From Sepiola atlantica (lineage: Eukaryota > Mollusca > Cephalopoda > Sepiida > Sepiolidae), in NCBI GenBank assembly GCA_963556195.1, contig OY744533.1, positions 47,625,249 through 47,689,248 of the forward strand: a stretch of DNA of 64,000 nucleotides, given 5' to 3'. Made by a program: the position numbers and the translations under genes. Below are positions 43,876 to 52,370 of the stretch, in pieces. Every line of letters begins with the position of its first letter. The first letter of the stretch is position 1. Under the pieces are notes generated by a model. The model made no database searches and was not told the origin of the DNA. It was given only the letters and a program-made list of their open reading frames with translations.

Positions 43876-44205
43876 ACTTATTACTTATGGGCCGGTTTTT
43901 GACAATCATTTATTAACATCGGACTTGAAGATGACCAAGTTATAATCATCAGGGAAGCAGTCCCGTGGCAATATGTTCCACAGACGGGAAGTTCTTTCAA
44001 AGTAGTTCTGTCCATGAAAATTTTGTTTGGCGCTAGGCACATTTTTCTCAAGTTGTGTTTTGCTCTTGGTATACGGTTTTGTTTTAAATTGTATCCCCAG
44101 ACAGAGATACGCATAGGAAAACAAAGATATCAAATGTATACTATAATTTTGGTGCAAACATGATGTACCGAAAAGTTTTATATCAGATGCGCATGATAAA
44201 AGGGT
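43876..44205 (-). pseudogene. CR1-like LINE 3' end, minus copy
   Basis: Minus frame 44208-43906 reads NYFERTSRLWNILPRDCFPD then DYNLVIFKSDVNK, the best preserved ORF2 C-terminus in the window, with a stop directly after it. About 60 residues of preceding thumb region (SYAYLCLGIQFKTKPYTKSK) remain. The copy is 5'-truncated with hardly any 3' UTR. Confidence 0.8.
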
Positions 44206-44495
44206 CATTCATTTAAAATCAGATAAACACTATTAAAAATACAGTGTGACCCCTAAAAACGCCACACATTGGATCGTTAATAATTTTCACAATCCTTTCG
44301 ACAATCCAACCATATTTGATACAAGTAAACTTCAGTCTATGCTTGACTTGTACATCAAGTTTCTCTCATGGATGTCCAATAGTCTTGGTTTTATCATCGA
44401 TAATGATGTGCAAGGCATTATAGTGATCGTCTCGTCAGTAGAAAGTGTGATCTTGAATGGACTTCACACTCACTGAACTCTAACATCCGAGATTT
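44206..44495. other. Unassigned sequence
   Basis: A 76-residue plus ORF (44246-44476) has no domain. Confidence 0.35.
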
Positions 44496-45025
44496 TTATC
44501 TGTAAGTTATCTCAAAGGGTATACTTATCAACACAATCTCTACTATATTCCTGAACTGAAGACGGCCAACACAGCCCAAAATAAAGGCAGGGCAAACAAA
44601 AGAGTTTGTCAGAGTTAGTGAGACTTTTGCACGTCGTATCCAAGTGTGCTTATCGGTGAACCGTGATTGTACCAGCAAGTAAACTGGAGCAAAGATCTCG
44701 GACACGAATTACACTGATGAATATGTATTCATTTGCGCGCACGTGGCCAACGCGGAACTATAACATCTTTTCACTGCAAAACTCTATTTTTGCCAAGCTA
44801 CTTGCCCCAGAGCCAACGTCTATCACAAGCGGAACAAACGTCCGACTTCCATGTTGGCCGATTCTAAAAGACCGCCTTTCGGCAAGCAGGCGGTGTAGAG
44901 GCACGACAGTTACCCCGTGCGCATGTCTTCCGGAAGAGGACGGTGCTGAATACAAAATGTCCCCTTCCTGAATTATGACCGGCCAACATGTGAAACTCCT
45001 ACGTTTACAGTGATAAAGCAAATAC
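44496..45025 (-). pseudogene. Possible LINE APE-endonuclease fragment in a GC-rich patch
   Basis: A region of ~50% GC (44640-45000) contrasts with its surroundings. The minus frame 45021-44758 reads IIQEGDILYSAPSSSGRHAH and GVTVVPLHRLLAERRSFRIG, which loosely fits the phosphodiester-handling region of LINE AP-endonucleases (..G....YSG....H..GV.vll...). No catalytic residue is certain, and the 102-residue plus ORF 44663-44971 overlaps it. Weak call; it could be another coding remnant. Confidence 0.3.
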
Positions 45026-45109
45026 TATAAGATATTCATGATTTGAGGTGGAAATTACTAGGATTCTCAGACCCGGCTCCACTTTAACCTGACTCACTCA
45101 AGGGTTCTA

Positions 45110-45325
45110 CCCGGTCATAGCTGACGGAACAAGAGCAAGCTACCCCCCCCCTGGATTACATAAAAGGTTTTGTTCGAAATTCCGTACAGAATCTCGAGTT
45201 CGACAAAAAGATCTCCGAGTTCGACAAGATATACCTTAAATAGATCAGAGGTTACATCGGCAGAAACGTTATGAGAATAACATTCAAGATGAGAACAGTA
45301 GTCCAACTAATTCAAAACAAGTAAA
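45110..45325 (-). repeat. Repeat family G, copy 2
   Basis: Minus-strand landmarks TGGACTACTGTTCTCATCTT, GTTATTCTCATAACGTTTCT, GCCGATGTAACCTCTGATCT, CTTGTCGAACTCG and GGTAGCTTGCTCTTGTTC match 9566-9745. An extra direct repeat of TCGAACTCG-GA lies at 45185-45225, and the C run at 45144-45152 is expanded. Confidence 0.65.
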
Positions 45326-45544
45326 TACCTACATTTATATATTGTACACAACAAATGTACTTACTCCCACAGTTTCAATTCCGAAAATGTTAGAAGGTAA
45401 TACCTTATATCAAGACGAAGTTAAGATATTAAAGATATCTATATGCGATTGTGCCAACACATGTCAATATAGGCAGACGTATAAACGGAGCTGAACATAG
45501 CGAGAACTATAAATAGAAAGACTAAAATGTAGACATCTGAAATA

Positions 45545-45640
45545 GCTTAGCTAGTTCAGTGGTAAGTCGTTATGCTAAAAATAGCCACAGAAATGGCCTC
45601 TCATAAAGATAACAGATGTGATCCTGCTTACAACTCGTGA
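45545..45640 (+). mobile_element. tRNA-like SINE head, decayed
   Basis: TAGCTTAGCTAGTTCAGTGG then TAAGTCGTTATGCTAAA (45543-45580) is A-box/D-arm-like, and ACAGATGTGATCCTGCT (45611-45627) is a decayed B box. No full tRNA fold is visible. Confidence 0.45.
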
Positions 45641-45784
45641 ATATGTTCAGTGAACTTCAAAATCTTATGTTTGCTTTTTCTTTCAGGAAGATATACATGA
45701 CATGCATAGCGTCTGATAAAAAAGAACTAGCTAAAGATATATCTATTTTCATATCCGGCACATTCATAGCTTATATAAAAGAGC

Positions 45785-45789
<5 letters not shown>

Positions 45790-45838
<49 letters not shown>
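45790..45838. repeat. (AT)n microsatellite
   Basis: Pure AT run that directly touches the following palindrome. Confidence 0.95.
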
Positions 45839-45840
<2 letters not shown>

Positions 45841-46088
45841 CAGAAGATCAGAACAACATCGGTACCGTCGGTTTTCAAATCCAAAGAAGTGGAACCTATA
45901 ATTGGTCTCTTTTAACATATCTATACAGCCTATGTTTATATCTGCGTCCCCGGAAAATGGAGGCTAATTTCCGCGGAGGCAGACATAAAAAGAGGCTGAG
46001 GAGAGTCCGGTAAATGAGACCAATTATAGGCCCCCTTTGTTTTGACTTGAAACCGAGAGTATCGATGTTGTTTTGATCTTCTGTAATA
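45837..46088. repeat. 252-bp near-palindrome (foldback family P, copy 2)
   Basis: TTACAGAAGATCAGAACAAC (45838) pairs with its reverse complement ending at 46087. Further paired blocks are TCGGTTTTCAA, CCTATAATTGGTCT and an inner ATATCTGCGTCCCCGG with CCGCGGAGGCAGACAT. Pairing is imperfect but spans nearly the whole element with a ~15-nt loop near 45960. Right-arm landmarks (GACTTGAAACC, GATCTTCTG) and the 3' flank (CTGCTCTTATT ... ATAATTGAGCACTCT) match the palindrome at 22083-22330. Confidence 0.8.
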
Positions 46089-46178
46089 CATACATAAATA
46101 AATATTCTGCTCTTATTTTGAATTTTTCTTAATAATTGAGCACTCTTCTGGGATTCTCTCATACTACATAGAACATAG

Positions 46179-46181
<3 letters not shown>

Positions 46182-46236
<55 letters not shown>
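46182..46236. repeat. (AC)n-(AT)n microsatellite
   Basis: AC run at 46182-46209 followed by AT run to 46236. Confidence 0.95.
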
Positions 46237-46239
<3 letters not shown>

Positions 46240-46377
46240 ATGTGTCGTAGTCAAAATGTTGGCCCCAATGACAACTTTTGGAAGCTCCCTTGTGGTAATT
46301 CACTTCTTAAGTGATCAATCGAGTTAACTCCCTTATATGCATAACCTGCATTACATCGTCTCATAAGGGACGTATTT

Positions 46378-46510
46378 TTTTTATTTATAAATAAAATAGT
46401 TACCAACGTACACGTGTTTCGCTCTATTTACAGTCAGGCACGCTGAAGAGCTGTGCATACAGCGAAACATGTGTACGGAGATAACTATTTTATCTATAAA
46501 TAAAAAAAAA
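46378..46510. repeat. Foldback made of two opposed SINE tails
   Basis: TTTATTTATAAATAAAATAG and TACACGTGTTTCGCT on the left pair with AGCGAAACATGTGTACGG and CTATTTTATCTATAAATAAA on the right (arms ~48 bp, spacer ~30 bp). The right arm is the 3' end of the tRNA-type SINE seen at 55770-56040 (GAAGAGCTGTG..TACAGCGAAACA). Confidence 0.75.
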
Positions 46511-46530
46511 AAATAAATATATATATATAC

Positions 46531-46600
46531 GCACTAGCTGGTCTAGCCGCAATGAAGAGCTGTTATACAGCGAAACAGTCTGTATGTGGATAACTATATA
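46531..46600 (+). mobile_element. tRNA-type SINE, 3' fragment
   Basis: GCACTAGCTGGTCTAGCCGC, ATGAAGAGCTGTTATACAGC and GTCTGTATGTGGATAACTAT match the 3' end of the SINE at 55770-56040. Confidence 0.75.
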
Positions 46601-46845
46601 AATTCCGTTTCTTGGGTAGAGCTTACTTGTAACGATATCGCCAACTGCCATTAGTTTTAAGGCACATCTCATTGGATAAAATTAATTCGTGTCTCAGCAC
46701 TTGACAATGTTTATATTGCGATATCACTTACATTCAGTCAGTGTCGTATGCCAGTTCGACGGTTGAGTTTCAATCCAGACTTGAAGCACTAGCTGGTCTA
46801 GTTCCACTGAAGATATGTGCCATAGCGAAACAATCTTTATCTAGA

Positions 46846-46850
<5 letters not shown>
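46601..46850 (+). mobile_element. tRNA-type SINE with upstream unit, A-box region deleted
   Basis: TTGGGTAGAGCTTACTTGTA, AACTGCCATTAG, GCACTTGACAATGTTTA, then CAGTGTCGTATGCCAGTTCG, the B-box region GGTTGAGTTTCAATCC and the tail CACTAGCTGGTCTAGTTCCA. Compared with the copy at 55770-56040 it lacks about 30 bp (GGATAACGCAGGGGTAGAGG...) that hold the A box. It ends in CTCTCT and AT repeats. Confidence 0.75.
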
Positions 46851-46914
<64 letters not shown>

Positions 46915-46932
46915 GAAATTGGTAGTTTGCTG

Positions 46933-47000
<68 letters not shown>
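46851..47000. repeat. (CT)n-(AT)n and (AT)n microsatellites
   Basis: CT run at 46851-46878, AT run to 46911 and a second AT run at 46936-46999. Confidence 0.95.
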
Positions 47001-47001
<1 letters not shown>

Positions 47002-47200
47002 TGCTTAGCCCGTCTATGTCTATTACGTACGGGGGTGAAACGCGGACGTCTCTGTGTAGGTTAATTTCTATAAATATATTTTCATACTTTACTATTAAGC
47101 GTTACCCTCGTATTGAGCTTTGTTTAAAGAAATATTAAAAAATCTATACATAAAATACTGGATTACCGCATGTGTATACATGAAATTATAAGTAAATATA

Positions 47201-47205
<5 letters not shown>

Positions 47206-47281
<76 letters not shown>
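47206..47281. repeat. (AT)n-(GT)n microsatellite
   Basis: AT run to ~47246 followed by GT run to 47280. Confidence 0.95.
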
Positions 47282-47283
<2 letters not shown>

Positions 47284-47469
47284 CTTTGCAGCATCTTTTC
47301 TTTTATACAAGTATCATTAAAAATAACGGACATCTTGTGTCTGGATATTTTTTCTATGATCCTTTCCGTTTTTCTGATTAGGTTCTTAGTTTCAGACGGA
47401 AACTGGCTGATAAAATTGCCATGTCTATGCCTGGTTAACATTACTCCACTGACGATGGACCTGGAAGCT

Positions 47470-47945
47470 TTGGCTGGGGGCGCGAACTAGATTTTTTCTG
47501 AGGTCAAGGATGCTCATTTTATATCCAGAACAATTGCCTCTACATTTTGGCCAAGTTTCAGAAAAATGGAATGGATGGATCAAACTTTATGGGAGAAAAG
47601 GGTCATGTTTTGCCATTTTGGGGGCTTTTGGCCCCCTGGGGGCGTGAACCAGATTTTTTCCAAGGTCAGCGATACTTACTTTCTATTATGAACAATAGCC
47701 TCCACATTTTGGCCAAGTTTCAGAGAAATTGAATGGATGGATGAAAAGTTATGGGACAAAAAATGTCATTTTCTGCCATTTCGGGGCCTTTTGACCCCCT
47801 GGGGGGCTAACCAGATTTTTTTTCAAAAATAGGAGAATGTAACTTTCTAACCTGACCAAAGTTACAACTTCATGCAAAATTTCAGAAAAATTCAATGGAT
47901 GGTTGCGGAGAAAAATCCGTACGGACGGACGGACGGACGGACATG
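47470..47945. repeat. 163-bp tandem repeat, about three copies, with GGAC tail
   Basis: GGGGGCGCGAACTAGATTTT (47476), GGGGGCGTGAACCAGATTTT (47639) and GGGGGGCTAACCAGATTTTT (47801) start successive units ~163 bp apart. Each unit has TTTGGCCAAGTTTCAG.AAA, AATGGATGGAT.AAA and a palindromic GGCTTTTGGCCCCCTGGGG. The third copy diverges and ends in CCGTACGGACGGACGGACGG. The ORF at 47547-47732 is a by-product. Confidence 0.9.
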
Positions 47946-48018
47946 CCTCAAGACATAATCAAGCTAAGAGAATTCTGTTATGTTTAACAATGTTTGCATA
48001 AATAAAATAATGCTGCCT
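47946..48018. other. Spacer before GATA array
   Basis: Nothing recognised. Confidence 0.4.
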
Positions 48019-48020
48019 AA

Positions 48021-48098
<78 letters not shown>
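48019..48098. repeat. (GATA)n microsatellite
   Basis: Pure GATA/TAGA run of about 80 bp. Confidence 0.97.
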
Positions 48099-48099
<1 letters not shown>

Positions 48100-48565
48100 T
48101 GCAAGTTTAAAAAAAGTAGATAGACAGGTTCATTAAGATATATAAATATAATGGTAGATAGATAGCGATTAGGCAACGATCTATTGTCTAATCGTAAATT
48201 CTCTCCTCATTGTTCTCTCTATTTACAAGTATGTTTCATTTTATTCACGAACAAACTGTGACGCAACAAAAGTCGGTCGATCCGCACTGACGTTTATTGT
48301 CAAGTCGTTGACTCAAAGCCAGACAACTTTCAAATCTGTGCTGGTTATTCAACCTGAATTACATATACTCTTGTTTCAATCTAAAATGAACGAATTTCAG
48401 CTCAAAAGAATACGAAGATATCAAAAGAAGCGACGCAGCTTGTAGAGGACAAAGGCAATAATCAGAAAGAATGACAAAGTTGATCCATACAAAAATAAAT
48501 TACATTTTATTGACGACAGACAAAAAGAATGCTTCCGTCCCTTTTCTTACGCCAATCATACGAAT
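48099..48565. other. Unassigned sequence
   Basis: Nothing recognised. Confidence 0.4.
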
Positions 48566-48859
48566 CGAACATCCATCATCAACAATCAGTTCGACAGTGA
48601 CTGGGGCTTTGTGAAGGCGGTGGCTTTTTTGTCTGTCGAGCTGTGCAACTTGTTCTCTTTAGCCCTAGGAGGTCCTCTTTCCCAGGACTTACCTTCTGGC
48701 TTTGAGAAGGAGTTTGTTTATAGCTAACTGCCTGAGGCGCCCTCGCTGGGGAATGCCAACAGGTCTTCTCAGGCAATTTTTGTGCGCTGGCCTCGTATCT
48801 CCTATCTTCCGGCCTTTTGCCACATTTTCCAACGAGGAAAGAGAGGTTAAATACATTTG
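48566..48859 (+). mobile_element. SINE family B, copy fused to a U2-headed SINE
   Basis: Head remnant CATCATCAACAATCAGTTCG with ACAGTGACTGG, then the core CCCTAGGAGGTCCTCTTTCC, GCCTGAGGCGCCCTCGCTGG, GGAATGCCAACAGG and TCAGGCAATTTTTGTGCGC. The tail is TTGCCACATTTTCCAACGAG followed by GTTAAATAC. A U2-headed family C element starts directly after it. Confidence 0.72.
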
Positions 48860-49025
48860 CTTTTCTGCTAGAATCAAAGTGTAGTATCTGTTCTGCTACT
48901 ACACTTCATCTTTTCTGTCTTAAATCAATGAATGAGACTGAGGAAATTGAAATTAGTGTCCTAATCCATAGTGCCTCTTTTTGAAAAGCTGGCTTTTCCC
49001 CACATTAAAAACCAACATTGATAAG
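48860..49025 (+). mobile_element. SINE family C: short U2-headed element
   Basis: CTTTTCTGCTAGAATCAAAG and TGTAGTATCTGTTCTG (48860-48895) match U2 and are followed by the inverted CTACTACACTTCATC. The body (TTTTCTGTCTTAAATCAATG, GTGTCCTAATCCATAGTGCC) ends with CACATTAAAAACCAACATTG (49002-49021). About 165 bp. Confidence 0.78.
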
Positions 49026-49555
49026 AAGCAGTCAGTCTCGTGCTAACCTTTAAAAGAAAACGCGTCTTGGTATCAGGACGACTCGTTAGGCATGTGGCGA
49101 GATTAGCAGTAATTAGAGAGTTTTAATTGATGCTTACGATAAGGTGAAGGGATTAGCGCAGTGGACGATCTCGGGAAGACTGTGTGGAATATTTCTTAGA
49201 CATTGCTTAAGCATTAATTCAGGTGGCTGCGAGTGAATGGCGCCATTATTTCAACATTTTTTTAAAGTGTGAAAGTGCATATTTTCTTATCTTTCGATTG
49301 GCTGAAATACAATCTCTGTATATAGACTCCTATCTAATCAAGAGTTGACATTTTTACAAAAAACATATCCGTTTGTTGCTGCTGATTAAACAAGGTTCAC
49401 AAGATCTATCGTCATATCCGGAATCACACGATGAATGAGTCACGAGAACGAAGCGTAAATAACTACTCAGCGAAGCTGATAGAAGCTCTATGTAACCATT
49501 ATTATCTTTTAGTTTGAGAGTTGTTTGAGGTATCATTGAATTTTTATTTAAACAC
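49026..49555. other. Unassigned sequence
   Basis: A 67-residue minus ORF (49354-49557) has no domain. Nothing recognised. Confidence 0.4.
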
Positions 49556-49880
49556 ATTGATACCAGTCGAGGATACGTTCTCGATCATCAGTCCGACAGT
49601 GGTTTCTTCTGGCTCTGCTCTCTCAGGCTGACGTATTTGTCTTGGTTAATCTTAGGAGGCCCATTCTCCCAGGCTTTATCTTCTCTCTTTAAGGAGTGAT
49701 TGGCTTATGGTAAATCACCTAAGGCTAACCTCTGGGGAATGCCGAAAGGGCTGCTCAGGTATTCTTGCGGGGCAAGAGTGCGCTACCTCTTGTATGCTGG
49801 CTTACATCCCCACCTCATGGCTTTGTGCGACATCTTTCCGCGATAGGAGGTAGGTAGATACCCGTATTTAGGGAGTGATA
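49556..49880 (+). mobile_element. SINE family B, full copy
   Basis: Head GATACCAGTCGAGGATACGT and TCTCGATCATCAGTCCGACA, then GGCTCTGCTCTCTCAGGC. The core runs from AATCTTAGGAGGCCCATTCT through CACCTAAGGCTAACCTCTGG and GGGCTGCTCAGGTATTCTTG. The tail is TGCGACATCTTTCCGCGATA with GGTAGATAC. It is the cleanest example of the non-U2 head. Confidence 0.78.
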
Positions 49881-50333
49881 ATTGTCATTGTTATTTATAT
49901 AGGGGCAGGTGATGAAAGTGAAAGTGTATTTTTAATAAAAAATATGAATAGTCCTGATCGAAAAATATCCAGCAAAAATCCAAATGAATCTTAATATAAA
50001 GTATTTATTTTATTTCAATAATTATAGATGTTTAGCTCGCTTACATTATTTTACGCTCACCCTCATTCCAAGGACGAAATACGTCTTCACAAAAAGATAA
50101 CACTCAGTTGCGAACGAATAAAAATAAAACACTTATCATTTAAAGCCCCAAGACATTTTATTTCTTTATTTAACGATGTAATTTTCAGAATTATTAGTAT
50201 CATCTTCTATTATTCGCATCTTCAGGGTGTTATCGCTTTGCCAAAGTTGTGACAGAGTTTCGTCCTTGAAATGAAGAGAAAAGGTGGTAAAGTAGCCTAA
50301 AACAATCCATGGTTTCTTTTAATAAAATAATTA
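49881..50333. other. Unassigned sequence
   Basis: A 74-residue plus ORF (50028-50252) has no domain. Confidence 0.4.
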
Positions 50334-50904
50334 TTGGGTTGCCCCAAAAGTTCGTTCTTTTTTTATGTAATCTTTCAGGCCTAGTAAAGATCGTTTTATA
50401 TTCTTATTCTTCAAATCCTGTTTTTGGTATAGCGAGTGTGCTGACATTAGTGTGTATAAGCCTCCGAGCAGAGGAGTTCTTACATTTTTGCTTGTATTTC
50501 AGGCCTTGAAATGGAAGATCAAGCGCAGCACTACCGATATATGATGTTTTTTACAACGTAAAAAGAAGGAAAAGCTATAGAAACCTGCATAAAGATATGC
50601 CATGTGTATGGGAAGAATGCTATTACAGAACACGTGTGCCAGAAATGGTTTGCTCAGTTCCGAAAAGACTTTTTTTCGGTGAGAGATGTTCCACGCTCTA
50701 GCCGGCCAAAGATGATCGATAGTGATCAAGTGAAAGTCGTAGTTCGAACAAGATTGCCGTTTGACAACTAGACAAATCGCAGGCATTTTCAAGATTTCCA
50801 AATCAAGCATGGAAATTGAATTGCATGAACTCGTTTATGTTTCTAATATTGATGTTTGAGTTCATTCTTCCTAAAAGAACGAACGAACTTTTTGGCCAAC
50901 CCAA
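50334..50904 (+). mobile_element. Internally deleted mariner element (Hsmar1-like ends)
   Basis: Inverted repeats TTGGGTTGCCCCAAAAGTTC (50334) and TTTTTGGCCAACCCAA (ending 50904) bracket 571 bp; TA occurs next to each end. The plus strand begins a transposase at ~50511 (MEDQAQHYRYMMFF), with the first HTH (CHVYGKNAITEHVCQKWFAQ, ~50598-50658) and linker DVPRSSRPKMIDSDQ. It breaks down after the second HTH (~50830). No DD34D catalytic block is present, so it keeps only ends and part of the DNA-binding domain, like a non-autonomous derivative. The minus ORF at 50499-50810 is a shadow. Confidence 0.85.
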
Positions 50905-51369
50905 ATACTTTATATCAACATTAATTTATTAATTAATAAATACTGAAAAAAATTATTTAGATCAGATAATTTTCTGGTTTTGATTGATTTATTTAATTAT
51001 TTTTTGGTTAAAACAAATTATTTTGACTTTCATTTATAAATTTCGGACTCCTATCTTTATCTTGGTTGTTGGTACTATTACGTTTCGACTGCTTTCGTTC
51101 CGGTATTCTTCAATTCTCTTGTGTCATGGCCGAGGCAACGAATGCTCTCTTGTGGTCCTGAGTTCAATCCTTAATAAAAGCTGCAATATAATTCAACAAA
51201 TAAACTGAAAGAGTGCCCAAGGCTTTAAAAATGAAATGCGAATTGTGTGCCCCAGGACTCTAATAATGAGCCGAGTTGAAATTTTCATGACAGTTCCCGG
51301 GTTCAACATAATACGACTGAACATGACCAGAGGGCAAATCGGCTTAAGCGTTTTAGTTTTATACATAGA
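50905..51369. other. Unassigned sequence
   Basis: AT-rich left half; nothing recognised. Confidence 0.4.
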
Positions 51370-51600
51370 AATATAGGCAACTACAAGAATACCCGTCCCA
51401 GGACGGGTAAAATTAATTCCGCGAACATAACTGTTTTGAACCAGTTTAATACATGCATAACTAATCAAATATAATGATACTAAAACTTATGTCTAGAACA
51501 CTTATTCCCATTTTGATGAAAAAAAAACATTACATGATTTTGATTCTAGAAAATGTCTAAAATTTAAGACTTAAGTTTAATGGACGTTAAGGAGAAACTG
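51370..51600 (-). repeat. Repeat family F, copy 2
   Basis: On the minus strand AATTTTAGACATTTTCTAGA, ATCAAAATCATG, GTTCTAGACATAAGTTTTAG and the palindrome ACCCGTCCTGGGACGGGT (51410-51393) follow the order of 21296-21600. The palindrome is perfect here. Confidence 0.62.
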
Positions 51601-52370
51601 ATATTCAGGTAATCTTGCTTATTTCGTGTCGAATGAGTATGTATTAAATTTAATGTAAATTTTACATATTTGAATTTTCAAATGGTGTGTACTTCCCATA
51701 TTATTCCTCCGTAAATCTATCAAATACCCCAAAGAAACTGACATTTTGGGAATATTTATTATTCGATGTCTAATTGTTAACATTTCTAAAAAATCGGAGA
51801 TACGTGAATTTTCACAAAAGGGCCTTCACTCCCTCTTTGCCACTTGTGCATGAAACTAAATGTAGCCCACATTATTATCATTGTATTCCAAAATTCATAA
51901 AGATCTGTTATTTAGCTGAAGACTTAATCCTTTACATAGAAATATATAAACATATACACATACGCAACGCTATATAAATATAGATAAATAAACATACAAT
52001 GGATTTAACAAATGCAGATTTTAAGTTTTTCTTGGATCGCATATTAAACTTCATGAAAATGGCACCTGCAGCAACACTATTTTTAAAATTAATTTCGAGC
52101 ATAAATGGGAATGGGTAAATATCAGTAAACGTTTCAGTTAATTAATGCATCATTTGCTGATACTTGCGAAGAAGAAAATCAAGAGAGAACTGCAAAGTTG
52201 AGAATCTTTATCGTTAAGTTTCGATATCTTCCGTGATATTCTCACGAATACCGAAACGAAAAACGAGAACTGAAATTCAAAAACAACGTTTAAAACTTTA
52301 AAAAGAAAAACGAGTTCACTTAATGTCATTTTATTTTTCATTTGTTTTTATGTTTGTCAGAACATTAATT
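51601..52370. other. Unassigned AT-rich sequence
   Basis: Nothing recognised. Confidence 0.4.

Noticed and set aside
50499..50810. 103-residue minus ORF
   Set aside because: Antisense to the mariner transposase N-terminus.
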